In this document: positions 28,615 to 37,605 of the stretch, in pieces
Position numbering within the stretch: the stretch's first letter is position 1
How the letters are laid out: every line of letters starts with the position of its first letter
From: an uncultured Opitutia bacterium
Lineage (GTDB): Bacteria; Verrucomicrobiota; Verrucomicrobiia; Opitutales; Opitutaceae
Reading direction: 5' to 3'
DNA: 55,335 nt
Assembly: GCA_903859715.1 (NCBI GenBank)
Contig: CAIONS010000042.1
Coordinates: 1 to 55,335, forward strand
Program-made: the position numbers and the translations under genes
The notes under the pieces: model-generated
The model's input: only the letters and a program-made list of their open reading frames with translations
Told to the model about the DNA's origin: nothing
Database searches by the model: none

Positions 28615-30729
28615 ATGCACGTCTTCCATCTCTCGCCCCGTGGACGCGACTCGGCTCCCGGCTCCTCCTCCCGCCCCTGGGCCACGCTCGCCGGCGCCCG
28701 CGATCAGATTCGCCGCTTGCGCGCTGCCGGCAAAATCTCCGGACCCGTCACCGTACAGGTGCACGCCGGACAGTATGAGCAGACCGAGACCGTCGCTTTC
28801 GACCCGGCCGACTCTTTCACCCACTACGCCGCCGCGCCCGGTGCGAAGCCCGTGTTCGACGGTGGCGAGCGGCTCACGGGCTGGAAAGTCGGCCAGCGCA
28901 ACGGCCGCACCGAATGGACGCTCGACTTTCCCGACGTCGTCGCCGGCAAGCGGTTCTTCCGCTCCCTGTTCGTGAACAGTCGCCGCGCCCCCCGGGCCCG
29001 TTTCCCCAAATTCTCGCCCGACGCCCAGGGCGCCAAGCACGTCCTGCGGGTCGGTGAAATGCTGGAGCCCGAAAAGACCGGGCTGTTCGACGGACGCGAT
29101 ACTTTCAAACCGCGTCCCGGCGATGTGTCGCCCTCCTGGGCTTCACTGCCTGACGCCGAGTTTGTCCTCCTGCATTACTGGGTCGAGGAACGCCTGCCCA
29201 AGCCCGCGCTCAATCCGCGCACGGGCTGGATCAGCTTCGGCCGCCGCGCCGGATTCGCCCTCTACGAGGCCTACGTCAACGGCCACGGCCAGCGCGACCA
29301 TGCGCGCTATTACATCGATAACCTCTTCGAGGCGCTCACCGAGCCCGGCGAATGGTACCTCAGCCGCGAAACCGGCCGGCTCTATTACCTGCCCCGCCCC
29401 GGCGAGACGCCCGCCAACACCGAGATCCGCGCCCCGCGCCTGCACACCTTCGTGCGCGCCACCGGCAGCGTGTTCGGCGAATCCGGCGATCGGATCGACG
29501 TCCATGGCACGCGGCACGTGCGCGGCCTCGGGTTCTCCGGCCTGACCTTCCGCCACGCCGACTGGTACTCCCCGCTGGCCGAGCTCCACATGCCCGGGCA
29601 CCCCATCATCGAGGGCCACGACCAGCCCATCGGCGGCAGTCCGCAGGCCGCCATCGCCGTGCCGGGCACGCTCCAGTTCCGCGCCGCGCGCGATTGCGCC
29701 GTGACGGACTGCACGATCGAGCGCATCGGTTTCCACGGGATCGAATTCGGCCCCGGCTGCCGTGAATGCTCCGCCACCGGCAACCTGCTGCACGACCTCG
29801 GTGCCGGCGGCATCCGCGCGGGCGGCGTCGACCTCGATGGACTCGGCGAACGCCGCACGGGCAACCTGCGCATCACCGACAACCACATCCATCACATCGG
29901 CCGGGTCTTTCACCAGGGCATCGGTGTGCTGCTGACCCATGCCGCAGATTGCACTGTGGCGCACAATCACATCCACGACACCTGCTACACCGGCATCTCC
30001 GTCGGCTGGTGCTGGGGCTTCCGCGACACGATCACGCGCAGCAACCGGATCGAGCATAACCACATTCACCATATCGGGGCCGGCGTCCTCAGTGACATGG
30101 GCGGCATCTACACGCTCGGCATCCAGCCCGACACCGTCCTGCGCGGCAATCACCTGCACGACATCCGGTCGCATGATTACGGCGGCTGGGGCGTTTATCT
30201 CGACGAGGGCAGCTCGGGCATCCTCGTCGAGCACAACCTGGTGCACGACACGAAGGACGCCCCATTCAACGTCCACTACGGCCACGAGAACGTCGTCCGG
30301 AACAACATCTTTGCCCGCGGGCAGAACGCGCTCTGCTCGGTCTCCCGCAACGAGCCGGGTTATTTCGCCGCGAGTTTCTTTCAGAATATCCTGATCGGCC
30401 CGAGCAAGTCGCTCTACCGCGGCGGCTACCGCGACGACATCTCGCGCGGCGCACTCGTGGCGAACGCCAACTGTCTCTGGTTTCCCGATGGCAAGGTAGC
30501 CGACAGCCTGAATCCCGAGACGCACCGCAAGGAAGGCAACCGGCTCAGGATCAGTTATCCCGCCTGGCGCAAAGCCGGGCACGATCAGCTGTCCATCGTC
30601 GCCGATCCCAAAATTACCGAGCGCAAAAAAACCTGGCTCGTGGCCAAAAACTCCCCCGCGCTGAAGCTCGGCTTCAAGCCCTGGGACTGGTCGAAGTGTG
30701 GCGTGCGACCCAAGGCGAAACGCGGTTGA
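28615..30729 (+). CDS. Right-handed beta-helix protein, GH141-like glycosidase candidate
   Basis: 704 residues. The N-terminal part has PWATLAGARDQIRRLRAAGK and FRSLFVNSRRAPRARFPKF, a layout seen in GH141-type (fucosidase/xylanase) proteins. Several parallel beta-helix rungs between about 330 and 560 are marked by the repeated N-x-[IL]-HD/HH pattern: NHIHHIGRVFHQGIGV, NHIHDTCYTGISVGW, NHIHHIGAGVLSDMGGIYTL, NHLHDIRSHDYGGWGVYLD, NLVHDTKDAPF. No signal peptide from the ATG at 28615, so either cytoplasmic or started elsewhere; no better start was seen. It lies behind the heparinase-like gene and probably acts on the same glycan. The family assignment is moderate, the beta-helix fold secure. Confidence 0.78.
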   Translation: MHVFHLSPRGRDSAPGSSSRPWATLAGARDQIRRLRAAGKISGPVTVQVHAGQYEQTETVAFDPADSFTHYAAAPGAKPVFDGGERLTGWKVGQRNGRTEWTLDFPDVVAGKRFFRSLFVNSRRAPRARFPKFSPDAQGAKHVLRVGEMLEPEKTGLFDGRDTFKPRPGDVSPSWASLPDAEFVLLHYWVEERLPKPALNPRTGWISFGRRAGFALYEAYVNGHGQRDHARYYIDNLFEALTEPGEWYLSRETGRLYYLPRPGETPANTEIRAPRLHTFVRATGSVFGESGDRIDVHGTRHVRGLGFSGLTFRHADWYSPLAELHMPGHPIIEGHDQPIGGSPQAAIAVPGTLQFRAARDCAVTDCTIERIGFHGIEFGPGCRECSATGNLLHDLGAGGIRAGGVDLDGLGERRTGNLRITDNHIHHIGRVFHQGIGVLLTHAADCTVAHNHIHDTCYTGISVGWCWGFRDTITRSNRIEHNHIHHIGAGVLSDMGGIYTLGIQPDTVLRGNHLHDIRSHDYGGWGVYLDEGSSGILVEHNLVHDTKDAPFNVHYGHENVVRNNIFARGQNALCSVSRNEPGYFAASFFQNILIGPSKSLYRGGYRDDISRGALVANANCLWFPDGKVADSLNPETHRKEGNRLRISYPAWRKAGHDQLSIVADPKITERKKTWLVAKNSPALKLGFKPWDWSKCGVRPKAKRG

Positions 30730-30769
30730 TCGATTGCTCGATTTTCTCTGTCTCGATTCCAATGCCTCA

Positions 30770-30836
30770 TCGCGGAAACGCGGAAGAGCGGAAACGCTGA
30801 GGCATCCGGTCTTTTCGCTCTTCCGCGCTTCCGCGA
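30770..30836. repeat. Palindrome with arms of CGCGGAA words
   Basis: Left arm TCGCGGAAACGCGGAAGAGC and right arm (reverse complement TCGCGGAAGCGCGGAAGAGC) differ at one base in these 20. Each arm is a tandem of the word CGCGGAA(G/A). Situated 13 bases ahead of the M20 peptidase start. Confidence 0.82.
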
Positions 30837-30849
30837 TCCTCCTTCCTCC

Positions 30850-32019
30850 GTGCCTTTCGACCTTTCTCTTCTCCGCGACCGGCTCATCCGCTGGGCCAAT
30901 CAAAACTCCGGCAGTGACCATCCTGCCGGCCTCGCCGCCATGCTCGATCTGCTCGAGGCCGATTTTTTGAATCTACCCGACGTCAGTATCGAGCGCGTGC
31001 CTTGCATCAACATCTCGGCGCAGGCCCTGCGCGTGCGTTATCGCCCGGAGGCGCCGCAACAAATCCTGCTTAGCGGTCACTACGATACTGTCTATGACGC
31101 AAAGCATCCGTTTCAGCGCTGCGAACTCATTGACGAACGCACGCTCCGTGGCCCGGGCGTAACCGACATGAAAGGGGGCTTGGTCGTCCTGCACGCCGCT
31201 CTGGAAGCTTATCTGCAGTCGTCCCCGCCTCCTACGCTGGGATTTGAAGTGCTCATCACGCCCGATGAGGAAACCGGCTCTTTCGGCAGCGCCGCGCTTC
31301 TGGCTGAAACGGCGCGCCGGCATCAACTCGGGCTCGTCTTCGAGCCGGCCCGGCCCAATGGCAGCCTCGTCCAATCGCGCAAGGGCACGGGCAATTTCAT
31401 CGTCACCTGCCATGGCCGCGCCGGCCATGCCGGGAAAACACCCAGCGATGCCCGCAATGCCATCGCCGCGCTCGCCGAGTTTCTCGTCGCCGCCCACCGT
31501 CTGCCCACGGAACTGCCCGGCGTCCTGCTCAACATCGGCCTGATCCGCGGCGGCAGCGACGCGACCAATGTCGTGCCCGACTTTGCCCAGGCCCTGCTCG
31601 ACGTGCGCATCACGCGCGCAGCGGATCGCGAGGCCGTGCTGACCCGGCTCAACGAACTCGTCGCACCCATCAATGCCCGCGAGGGCCTGCGGCTGGAGAT
31701 CACGGGCAGTTTCAATCGTCCACCCAAGGAATGCGGCCCGGTGGAGGAAGCCCTGTTCGCCGCCTGGCAGCAGTGCGGCCAGGAACTTGGCCTTGCACCC
31801 TTCTCCTGGATCCACGCCGGCGGCGGCTCCGACGGTAACCTGCTGTCGGCCGCCGGCCTGCCGAATCTCGATGGCCTTGGCGTCATTGGCGACCACCTGC
31901 ACAGCGACCGCGAGTTCTGCGTCCTGCCCAGCCTCGTCGAGCGCGCGCAACTCTGCGCCCTGTTCCTGCAGCGTCTCGCCGCCGGCCAAATTGCTCCGAT
32001 TGTAGGGCGGGGTCGCTGA
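30850..32019 (+). CDS. M20 family metallopeptidase, carboxypeptidase G2-like
   Basis: 389 residues. Di-zinc exopeptidase: H77 and D79 in LLSGHYDTVYD, D106 in GVTDMKGG, catalytic E140/E141 in TPDEETGS, a lid-domain HGRAGHAGKTPSDARNA and a late histidine in GDHLHSDREF. The closest group is glutamate carboxypeptidase/acetylornithine-deacetylase-like. No signal peptide, so cytoplasmic. Starts with GTG at 30850, without a Shine-Dalgarno sequence. The last residues (IVGRGR) and the TGA are encoded by the palindromic repeat that begins at 32001, so the native C-terminus was replaced or extended. Confidence 0.88.
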   Translation: MPFDLSLLRDRLIRWANQNSGSDHPAGLAAMLDLLEADFLNLPDVSIERVPCINISAQALRVRYRPEAPQQILLSGHYDTVYDAKHPFQRCELIDERTLRGPGVTDMKGGLVVLHAALEAYLQSSPPPTLGFEVLITPDEETGSFGSAALLAETARRHQLGLVFEPARPNGSLVQSRKGTGNFIVTCHGRAGHAGKTPSDARNAIAALAEFLVAAHRLPTELPGVLLNIGLIRGGSDATNVVPDFAQALLDVRITRAADREAVLTRLNELVAPINAREGLRLEITGSFNRPPKECGPVEEALFAAWQQCGQELGLAPFSWIHAGGGSDGNLLSAAGLPNLDGLGVIGDHLHSDREFCVLPSLVERAQLCALFLQRLAAGQIAPIVGRGR

Positions 32020-32141
32020 CCCCGCCTCGGCCTGTTCCAAGTTAGGGCGAGTCGTCCCTGACAAGCCGCGCCGTTACCTCGGCTCATCCGGAGGATTCGC
32101 CCTACCTTCCAAACAGGCGGGGTCAGCGACCCCGCCCTACA
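32001..32141. repeat. Nested palindromes: GGGCGGGGTCG element around a CCGGAGGATTCGCCC element
   Basis: The outer arms TGTAGGGCGGGGTCGCTGAC... and their exact inverted copy (32115-32141) enclose a second inverted pair, TAGGGCGA (about 32043) and TCGCCCTA (about 32104), belonging to a different family whose other copy is at 47534. The outer element supplies the stop codon of the M20 peptidase gene. Confidence 0.88.
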
Positions 32142-32157
32142 TCGGAAACGCTGCCGC

Positions 32158-33840
32158 TTACTGCGTGGTCGCGTCCCACGCCTTGCCGGCGGGCTTCGGA
32201 TCCTTGTAGCGCGGCGCGAAGTTGGGATTGCTCGCGGCGAGTTTCAGGAAGGTGTCCAGCGGGACGATCTCGGGCTTTTCCTCGAGGCCGTTCATGATGC
32301 TGATCACGCGCTTGATGCTGTTCGATTCGCGCACGTGGATGAGCATGAAGTACGGTCGCTTCGGGTTGATCCGCGCCAGCTCGTCGAGGTCGGCCACGGC
32401 ACTCGCCACCGGGCGGTGCTCATCGAGGTAATAATCGTACGACATGAACGCCTGGCCGTTGCGCACATCGAAGGTGTGCGCGGCCGCGTAGCCGTTGATA
32501 AATCCGACGACATCAGGCGCGCCGGCATAATACTCATCCACCACGTGCTTGGGCAGGTCGAAATAACCGATCGGGATGCCGCGGTCTGTGTGGTCCATGA
32601 TGCCGACCGTGTGCTCGTCCATCAGCGGCATCAGCGCATTCATCTCCTTCATCAGGCCCGGGAAACGATCCGCCGGCACCACAGCCGGGTACATGTAGCC
32701 GGACTGACCGCCGATGAAGTAGTCGTTCGGCGTGCGGTCCTTGGCGAACATCTCCATCGCGCCCGCGTACCATTTGGCCCCGTCCACGCCGACTTCCCAG
32801 TTATAAGGAATCTGGCCGCGCTCCGGCTGGGTCCAGGCGCCGATGCCCATGCTGTCCGACTGCACGAGGCAGATGTAGAGTTTCTTCTCCGCCGTCAGCT
32901 TGGTTTCCCGGGTCACATGGTTGTTGTTCGTCATCTTGAAGCCCGGCGAGAAGCCGATCTGGCTCATGAAGGTGCCGTTGGGAAATGTGTTCAGGCCGAT
33001 CGCCTTCAGGCCGTAGCCGGAGGTCAGCGTGATCCACTGGCCCTCGGTGTCCTTCGGGTAGGGATGCCAGCCCATGATCCATGCCGAGGGATTCAGCTGG
33101 GCGAGCAGGCGCTTGTGAAAGGCCAGTTCCTCCGGCATCTTTGGGCTCGCCGAGAGATCGGCCACGAAGGCGTGGCATGCAATGGCGAGGTCCGCCACGC
33201 CGGGCTCCATCGAGTTGCCGCCCACGCCGCCCATCCAAACGAGATAATCGCGGCTGCAGTCCTTCCAGTACTGGTCGTAGGCCCACTGGTAAATCTGCAC
33301 GTCGGTCTGGCCCGTGAACTTTCCGCGGAAATCCGCGAGGGGCTTGAGGCCGTGTTTCTCGGCGAGCGGGATCAGGTTCTCGTCCACCACGATCGCACGC
33401 AGCACGCCCGCGGCGGTCAGGGCGACGTTGATCGAGGTGCGCACCTTGTTGTCCCAGACCACATAGCCCTTGGCGAAGTGGCCGAGTTCCGTCAGCGCGG
33501 CGTCCGCCGTCGCCAGCCGCACGAATTTCACGCCATACTTCGTGGCGTAGAAATCCTTGAGCGGGTTGAAGTCATGGAAATGCCAGTCGTCCGGGTACTC
33601 GATGTAGACGCGCGGGCCGTCGGTGTTGGCGAGACCCTGCAGGCCGATGAGCATCAGGTTCTCGGCCAGATCCGCGGGCGCTCCCGGCTTGGCCGGAGCG
33701 ATATCCCAGTTGTCCTTCACCGGAATGAGGAAAGCCTCCTTGGGCGCAGGCCCCGGGGGACCGGGCACGGCGTGCAGCGCGGGCACAACCAGCGCAGCGG
33801 CAAGGGCGAACCAAGGGAGAAATTTAAAAGTGATTTTCAT
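32158..33840 (-). CDS. GxGYxYP domain secreted protein, copy 1
   Basis: 560 residues with signal peptide MKITFKFLPWFALAAALVVP (cleavage near LHA). N-terminal GxGYxYP_N domain about 35-250 (NLMLIGLQGLANTDGPRVYI), then the C-terminal domain with the name-giving motif GGQSGYMYPAVVPADRF about 355-371, followed by DVVGFINGYAAAHTFDVRNG. Proteins of this family occur next to glycan-degradation genes, but their activity is not established. It is 17 bases behind the small secreted protein gene (33858-34397) on the same strand, so the two form an operon. Copy 2 of both genes is at 35819-38172. Ends just after the nested palindrome. Confidence 0.9.
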   Translation of the reverse strand: MKITFKFLPWFALAAALVVPALHAVPGPPGPAPKEAFLIPVKDNWDIAPAKPGAPADLAENLMLIGLQGLANTDGPRVYIEYPDDWHFHDFNPLKDFYATKYGVKFVRLATADAALTELGHFAKGYVVWDNKVRTSINVALTAAGVLRAIVVDENLIPLAEKHGLKPLADFRGKFTGQTDVQIYQWAYDQYWKDCSRDYLVWMGGVGGNSMEPGVADLAIACHAFVADLSASPKMPEELAFHKRLLAQLNPSAWIMGWHPYPKDTEGQWITLTSGYGLKAIGLNTFPNGTFMSQIGFSPGFKMTNNNHVTRETKLTAEKKLYICLVQSDSMGIGAWTQPERGQIPYNWEVGVDGAKWYAGAMEMFAKDRTPNDYFIGGQSGYMYPAVVPADRFPGLMKEMNALMPLMDEHTVGIMDHTDRGIPIGYFDLPKHVVDEYYAGAPDVVGFINGYAAAHTFDVRNGQAFMSYDYYLDEHRPVASAVADLDELARINPKRPYFMLIHVRESNSIKRVISIMNGLEEKPEIVPLDTFLKLAASNPNFAPRYKDPKPAGKAWDATTQ

Positions 33841-33857
33841 GGCGGTGCGTGAAAGGG

Positions 33858-34397
33858 TTACTGGCGTGTGAAGAAGTACACCAACGGTTCATCCCGGGTG
33901 GAGCGGAGCTCGTAGAGCTTCAGGGTGCGGCCGTCGGCGGAGAGGCGAAACTCGTCGTAGATATGGACCGCGTGGTCGCCCTGCTGGCCTTCCAGCGCAA
34001 GATTGGTCTCGAGCTTCAGCACGCGCCCACCGTCGAGCCACTCGCCCGTGACGTGCTTCTGGTGGTCGGTGCCGATGTAGACGTTGGTGTACCACGTATC
34101 GAGCCAGTAGCCGACCGGGTTGGCCGTGGAGGTTTTCCCGTCGGTCTTGAGCGTGGTGGTGTCATCGACCTTGCGATCCGTGCCCCAGGCCAGATGGCGG
34201 GTGACGGTGGCCGTGTCGCCCGTGACGGCGATGGTCAGCGTCTCCTGATCCCACGGACGGATCGGCGTGCTGCGGGCGACATCGAGTGTCCAGGTGCCGG
34301 CGAGCCCCGAGGGGGCATCCGCCGCGGCGACGGAAAGGCTGGAGCCCAGCACGAGGCCGAGGCACGCAAACCAGGGGGAGAGCAGTCGGATTTTCAT
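33858..34397 (-). CDS. Small secreted lipocalin-like protein, copy 1
   Basis: 179 residues. Signal peptide MKIRLLSPWFACLGLVLGSS to AAA, then a single beta-rich domain beginning LAGTWTLDVARSTPIRPWDQ and ending LYELRSTRDEPLVYFFTRQ. The GTW start and the alternating strands suggest a calycin/lipocalin-like barrel; this is inference. It is clearly homologous to the protein at 37606-38172 (shared LAGTW, RST, EWLDGGR/ELLDGGR, QQGD-AV and LRSTR-x-P-x-VY-x-F-x-R). First gene of a two-gene unit with the GxGYxYP protein, divergent from tspO. Confidence 0.8.
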   Translation of the reverse strand: MKIRLLSPWFACLGLVLGSSLSVAAADAPSGLAGTWTLDVARSTPIRPWDQETLTIAVTGDTATVTRHLAWGTDRKVDDTTTLKTDGKTSTANPVGYWLDTWYTNVYIGTDHQKHVTGEWLDGGRVLKLETNLALEGQQGDHAVHIYDEFRLSADGRTLKLYELRSTRDEPLVYFFTRQ

Positions 34398-34475
34398 AGG
34401 AGGATGGCGGCGACGCCGGCATCAAACTCCGACTGAATCGAACGGGACACAAGCTGCAGCAAAGAAAATCCAGTC

Positions 34476-35006
34476 ATGAATTATCACGAGGACGCGCCGC
34501 TTGCGCCGGCCGGCAAAAGCCGATTCCGTCAGAGGATGAATCGCTGGGCCGCCCTGGGCCTTTTTCTGCTGGCCTCCTTTACCGCCGCAACCATCGGTGG
34601 CGTCGCGACCGTGGAATCCGTGCGTTCGTGGTATCCGACGCTCGTGAAGCCCGCGTGGAATCCACCGGCTGCCGTCTTTGGTCCCGTCTGGACCCTGCTC
34701 TACACCGCCATGAGCGTCGCCGCCTGGCGCATCTGGCTCCGTCGCGAACAGCCGGGCACAAAGGCGGCGCTGCGGCTGTTCTTCGTGAGCCTCGGGCTGA
34801 ATGCCCTTTGGTCCGTGCTGTTCTTTGGCCTGCATCAACCCGGCTGGGCCCTCTTGGAAATCCTGCTGCTCTGGGCCAGCCTCGTCGCCCTGCTCATCAG
34901 GTTCTGGCGGCTCGACGCGATCGCCAGCTGGCTTTGGGCTCTCTATGTGGCCTGGGTGACCTTCGCGACGGCGCTCAACGCGGCCATCGCGTGGCTCAAC
35001 CGCTGA
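34476..35006 (+). CDS. tspO: TspO/MBR family membrane protein
   Basis: 176 residues, five hydrophobic helices and the tryptophan-rich family text: SWYPTLVKPAWNPPAAVFGP followed by VWTLLYTAMSVAAWRIW, and LFFVSLGLNALWSVLFFGL. TspO proteins bind porphyrins and cholesterol-like ligands and are linked to stress signalling. The hydrophilic N-terminal 20 residues are a short extension before helix 1. It diverges from the small secreted protein gene (78-base gap), and its 3' end overlaps the end of the hlyIII-type gene by 11 bases. Confidence 0.93.
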   Translation: MNYHEDAPLAPAGKSRFRQRMNRWAALGLFLLASFTAATIGGVATVESVRSWYPTLVKPAWNPPAAVFGPVWTLLYTAMSVAAWRIWLRREQPGTKAALRLFFVSLGLNALWSVLFFGLHQPGWALLEILLLWASLVALLIRFWRLDAIASWLWALYVAWVTFATALNAAIAWLNR

Positions 35007-35646
35007 CCGGTACGACGTAGAAGAAAACCGCGGACCAATGGCATGCGCTGCCCGCCATCACCCACAGGTGCCAGACGGCGTGATGATACGGCAGGCGTTT
35101 CCAGAGATAGAAGGCCGCGCCGCCCGTATAACAAAATCCGCCGGCCAGCAGCAGCCAGAGCCCCTCGCGCGGCAGCGCCAGCGAGAGTGGCCGCAGCACC
35201 GTGAGCACCAGCCAGCCCATCGCGATGTAGATCAATGTGGAAACAACCCGGAAACGACCCGCGAACCAGAATTTCAGCACCATGCCTACAAGCGCCAGAC
35301 CCCACACAACGCCGAACAGGCTCCAGCCCCACGGCCCACGCAGGCTCACGAGCAGGAACGGCGTGTAGGTGCCGGCGATGAGCAGGAAAATCGCCGCGTG
35401 ATCGAATTTGCGCAGCAGCTGCTTCGCGCGCTCGTCGTGAAAACAGTGATAGAGCGTCGAGGTGGTGTAGAGCACCACCAGCGACACGCCGAAAATCGTC
35501 GTACTGGTCACAAACCAAGCGTCACCGCGCAAGCTGGCCAGGACCGTGAGCGCCACCAAGCCCACCACACTCAGCACGATCCCCAGCCCATGCGTAACCA
35601 CGTTGGCGATTTCCTCGCGGGGCGTGTACGCAGCGATGGCAGCCAT
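34996..35646 (-). CDS. Hemolysin III / PAQR family membrane protein
   Basis: 216 residues with seven hydrophobic helices. Conserved metal-site text: VTHGLG near the N-terminus, TSTLYHCFH (about 67), FDHAAIFLLIAGTYTPFLL and the late HAVWHLWVMAGSACHWSAVF. The family is YqfA/TrhA-like, with roles proposed in membrane homeostasis. Tail-to-tail with tspO, with an 11-base overlap of the coding ends. It lies inside the space between the two copies of the GxGYxYP module. Confidence 0.92.
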   Translation of the reverse strand: MAAIAAYTPREEIANVVTHGLGIVLSVVGLVALTVLASLRGDAWFVTSTTIFGVSLVVLYTTSTLYHCFHDERAKQLLRKFDHAAIFLLIAGTYTPFLLVSLRGPWGWSLFGVVWGLALVGMVLKFWFAGRFRVVSTLIYIAMGWLVLTVLRPLSLALPREGLWLLLAGGFCYTGGAAFYLWKRLPYHHAVWHLWVMAGSACHWSAVFFYVVPVSG

Positions 35647-35698
35647 GAAGCCAGCTTCGCCTGGAACACGGCCGGAGCAAGCTCACGCGAGTGTGGAT

Positions 35699-35813
35699 GG
35701 TGGGCGGGCACGTCCCGGTGCCCGTATTTCGCGACACCGTCCACCTGCGGCTCGGCTCATTCGCTGTACCCTAACCCACCAACCCATGCGGGCACAGGAC
35801 GTGCCCGCCCACC
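35699..35813. repeat. Inverted repeat GGTGGGCGGGCACGTCC family
   Basis: Arms GGTGGGCGGGCACGTCC and inverted GGACGTGCCCGCCCACC surround about 80 bases. Related to 44971-45031 and to the half copy at 2021. It ends 6 bases before the stop codon of GxGYxYP copy 2. Confidence 0.82.
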
Positions 35814-35818
35814 TTGCC

Positions 35819-37486
35819 TCACGGGTTCCGGTTGATCGGGTCGTCGGGCTGCTTGTAGTGCGTCTGGTAGGTCTTCGCGTCCGCCGCGTACTTCAGGAAA
35901 AGATCGAGCGGCACCACTTCGACCGGCTCGGTCAGCGAGTGCAGGATTTCCGTGACCTTCTCGACCGTGTTCCGCTCGCGGATGTGCAGCAGCATGAAAT
36001 ACGGCCGCGCCGGATTGAGCTGGATCAGCTCTTCCAGGTCCGCCGCGGCGTCCTTCACCGAGCGGTTCACATCGAGGTAATAGTCGTAGCTGATCAGCGG
36101 CTTGCCGTCGCGCAGGTCGTAGGTGCGCGCCGTGCCGTAGCCGTTGATGAAGCCGATCACATCGGGAAACTCGCGGTAATAGCGGTCGACGACCTCCTTC
36201 GGCAGGTCGGTGTTGCCCACCTGGCGGTTGCCCTCGGAGTAGTCCATCAGCTCCATCGCGCGCAGGTCGAGCTGGGTAATCAGCGCGCGCGCATCCTTCA
36301 TCAGCGCGGGGAACTTGTCGGCCGGGATCGTCTTCGGGTACATGTAACCCGGGCCGCCGAGGCCCGCGATGAAGTAGTCGTTCGGCGTGCGGTCCTCATA
36401 GAAGAACTGCATCGCCGGCGGATTCATCCACGCCCAATTCATCGGCGCCTGCCACGTGTACGGAATCTTGCCGCGGCCCGGCTTGGTCCAGGCGCCGATG
36501 CCCATCGAGTCGGTCGCGACGGCGCAGACATAAATCTTCTTCTCCGCATGCAGCTTGGCGTCGGCCGCGACGTGGTGGGTGTTGGTGAACTTGAAGTCCG
36601 GCGTGAGCGGGATCTGGCTGGTGAACGAGATGTTCGGCAGGTTGTGCAGGCCCTCCATCTTCAGGCCGTAGTTGCCGACGAGCGAGGTGTGCTGGCCCTC
36701 GGTGTCCTTGCCGTAGGAATGCCAGCCGACGACGATGCTCGCCGGATTCTGCTGGCTGAGAATCTTCCGCTCCAGCGCCAGTTCCTCGGGATGCTTCGGG
36801 TGCGCCGAGAGGTCGCTGAAGAACGCCCGCTCCATGATGCCAAAGTCGGCGATGCCCGGCTGCATCTCGATGCCCGAGTGGCCGCCGAGCAGCACATAGT
36901 AGTCGCGCGAGCACTTCGCCCAGTAGTGGTCGTAGGCCCATTGGTAGATCGTGTAGTCCGGCTGGCCCTCGAACTGCCCGCGCAAGTCGGCGATCTTTTT
37001 CAGGCCGTGCTTCTCCGCGAGCGGAATGAGGTCCTCGCTGACCACCAGCGCGTCCTCTACCCCCGAGATCGTAAACGCCACGATGAGCGACGTGCGGACC
37101 TTCCGGTCCCACACGACATAGCCCTTGGTGTATTTCGCAAAGCGCGTGAGCGCCGCGTCGGCGTCGTCCTGACCGAGCCGGTCAAATTTGATGCCGTGGC
37201 GTTTTTCGAGGAAACCCTCGAGCGGACGCACGATTTCCCACTGCCAGTCCTTCGGGTACTCCAGGTAGACGCGCGGCAGGCCGCGATTGGCCAGGCCCTG
37301 GAGCGAGATCAGGAGCGCATGCACCGGGATGTCACCGTCCATCCGCCAGTTGGCCGAAAGCGGGATGACCGTCGCCTCGGCGGGCGCCTTGGCGACCTTG
37401 GGCGGGATGGGCTGGGCCCGGGTGACCGCCGGCAGGAGCAGGCCGGTCAACAGCAGAACGAGGAAGAAAAATCGGGAGGCGCGCAT
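35819..37486 (-). CDS. GxGYxYP domain secreted protein, copy 2
   Basis: 555 residues from the ATG at 37486, which starts a clean signal peptide MRASRFFFLVLLLTGLLLPA to TRAQ; the longer open frame to 37900 only translates a repeat. Same two-domain build as copy 1: LLISLQGLANRGLPRVYLEY, KSRDYYVLLGG-like metal/ligand loop text (CSRDYYVLLGGHSGIEMQPG), AGLGGPGYMYPKTIPADKF as the GxGYxYP motif and DVIGFINGYGTARTYDLRDG. Substrate unknown. The small secreted partner precedes it on the same strand, with an inverted repeat in the 119-base gap. Confidence 0.9.
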   Translation of the reverse strand: MRASRFFFLVLLLTGLLLPAVTRAQPIPPKVAKAPAEATVIPLSANWRMDGDIPVHALLISLQGLANRGLPRVYLEYPKDWQWEIVRPLEGFLEKRHGIKFDRLGQDDADAALTRFAKYTKGYVVWDRKVRTSLIVAFTISGVEDALVVSEDLIPLAEKHGLKKIADLRGQFEGQPDYTIYQWAYDHYWAKCSRDYYVLLGGHSGIEMQPGIADFGIMERAFFSDLSAHPKHPEELALERKILSQQNPASIVVGWHSYGKDTEGQHTSLVGNYGLKMEGLHNLPNISFTSQIPLTPDFKFTNTHHVAADAKLHAEKKIYVCAVATDSMGIGAWTKPGRGKIPYTWQAPMNWAWMNPPAMQFFYEDRTPNDYFIAGLGGPGYMYPKTIPADKFPALMKDARALITQLDLRAMELMDYSEGNRQVGNTDLPKEVVDRYYREFPDVIGFINGYGTARTYDLRDGKPLISYDYYLDVNRSVKDAAADLEELIQLNPARPYFMLLHIRERNTVEKVTEILHSLTEPVEVVPLDLFLKYAADAKTYQTHYKQPDDPINRNP

Positions 37487-37497
37487 GGGACGAATGG

Positions 37498-37594
37498 GAA
37501 AGTTGAAAGGCGGGAGTTGAAAGTTGAAAGCGCGGAGGGTTGAGGGAGCCACAGGGTCGTTTCGTCTTTCAACTTTCACCCTGCAACTTTCAAC
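37498..37594. repeat. Inverted repeat with arms of GTTGAAA words
   Basis: Left arm AAAGTTGAAAGGCGGGAGTT, GAAAGTTGAAAG; right arm CTTTCAACTTTCACCCTGCA, ACTTTCAACCTT. Both arms are tandems of TTGAAAG. Lies between the small secreted protein (copy 2) and GxGYxYP copy 2, the only major difference in spacing from module 1. Confidence 0.82.
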
Positions 37595-37605
37595 CTTCCG
37601 CCCGG

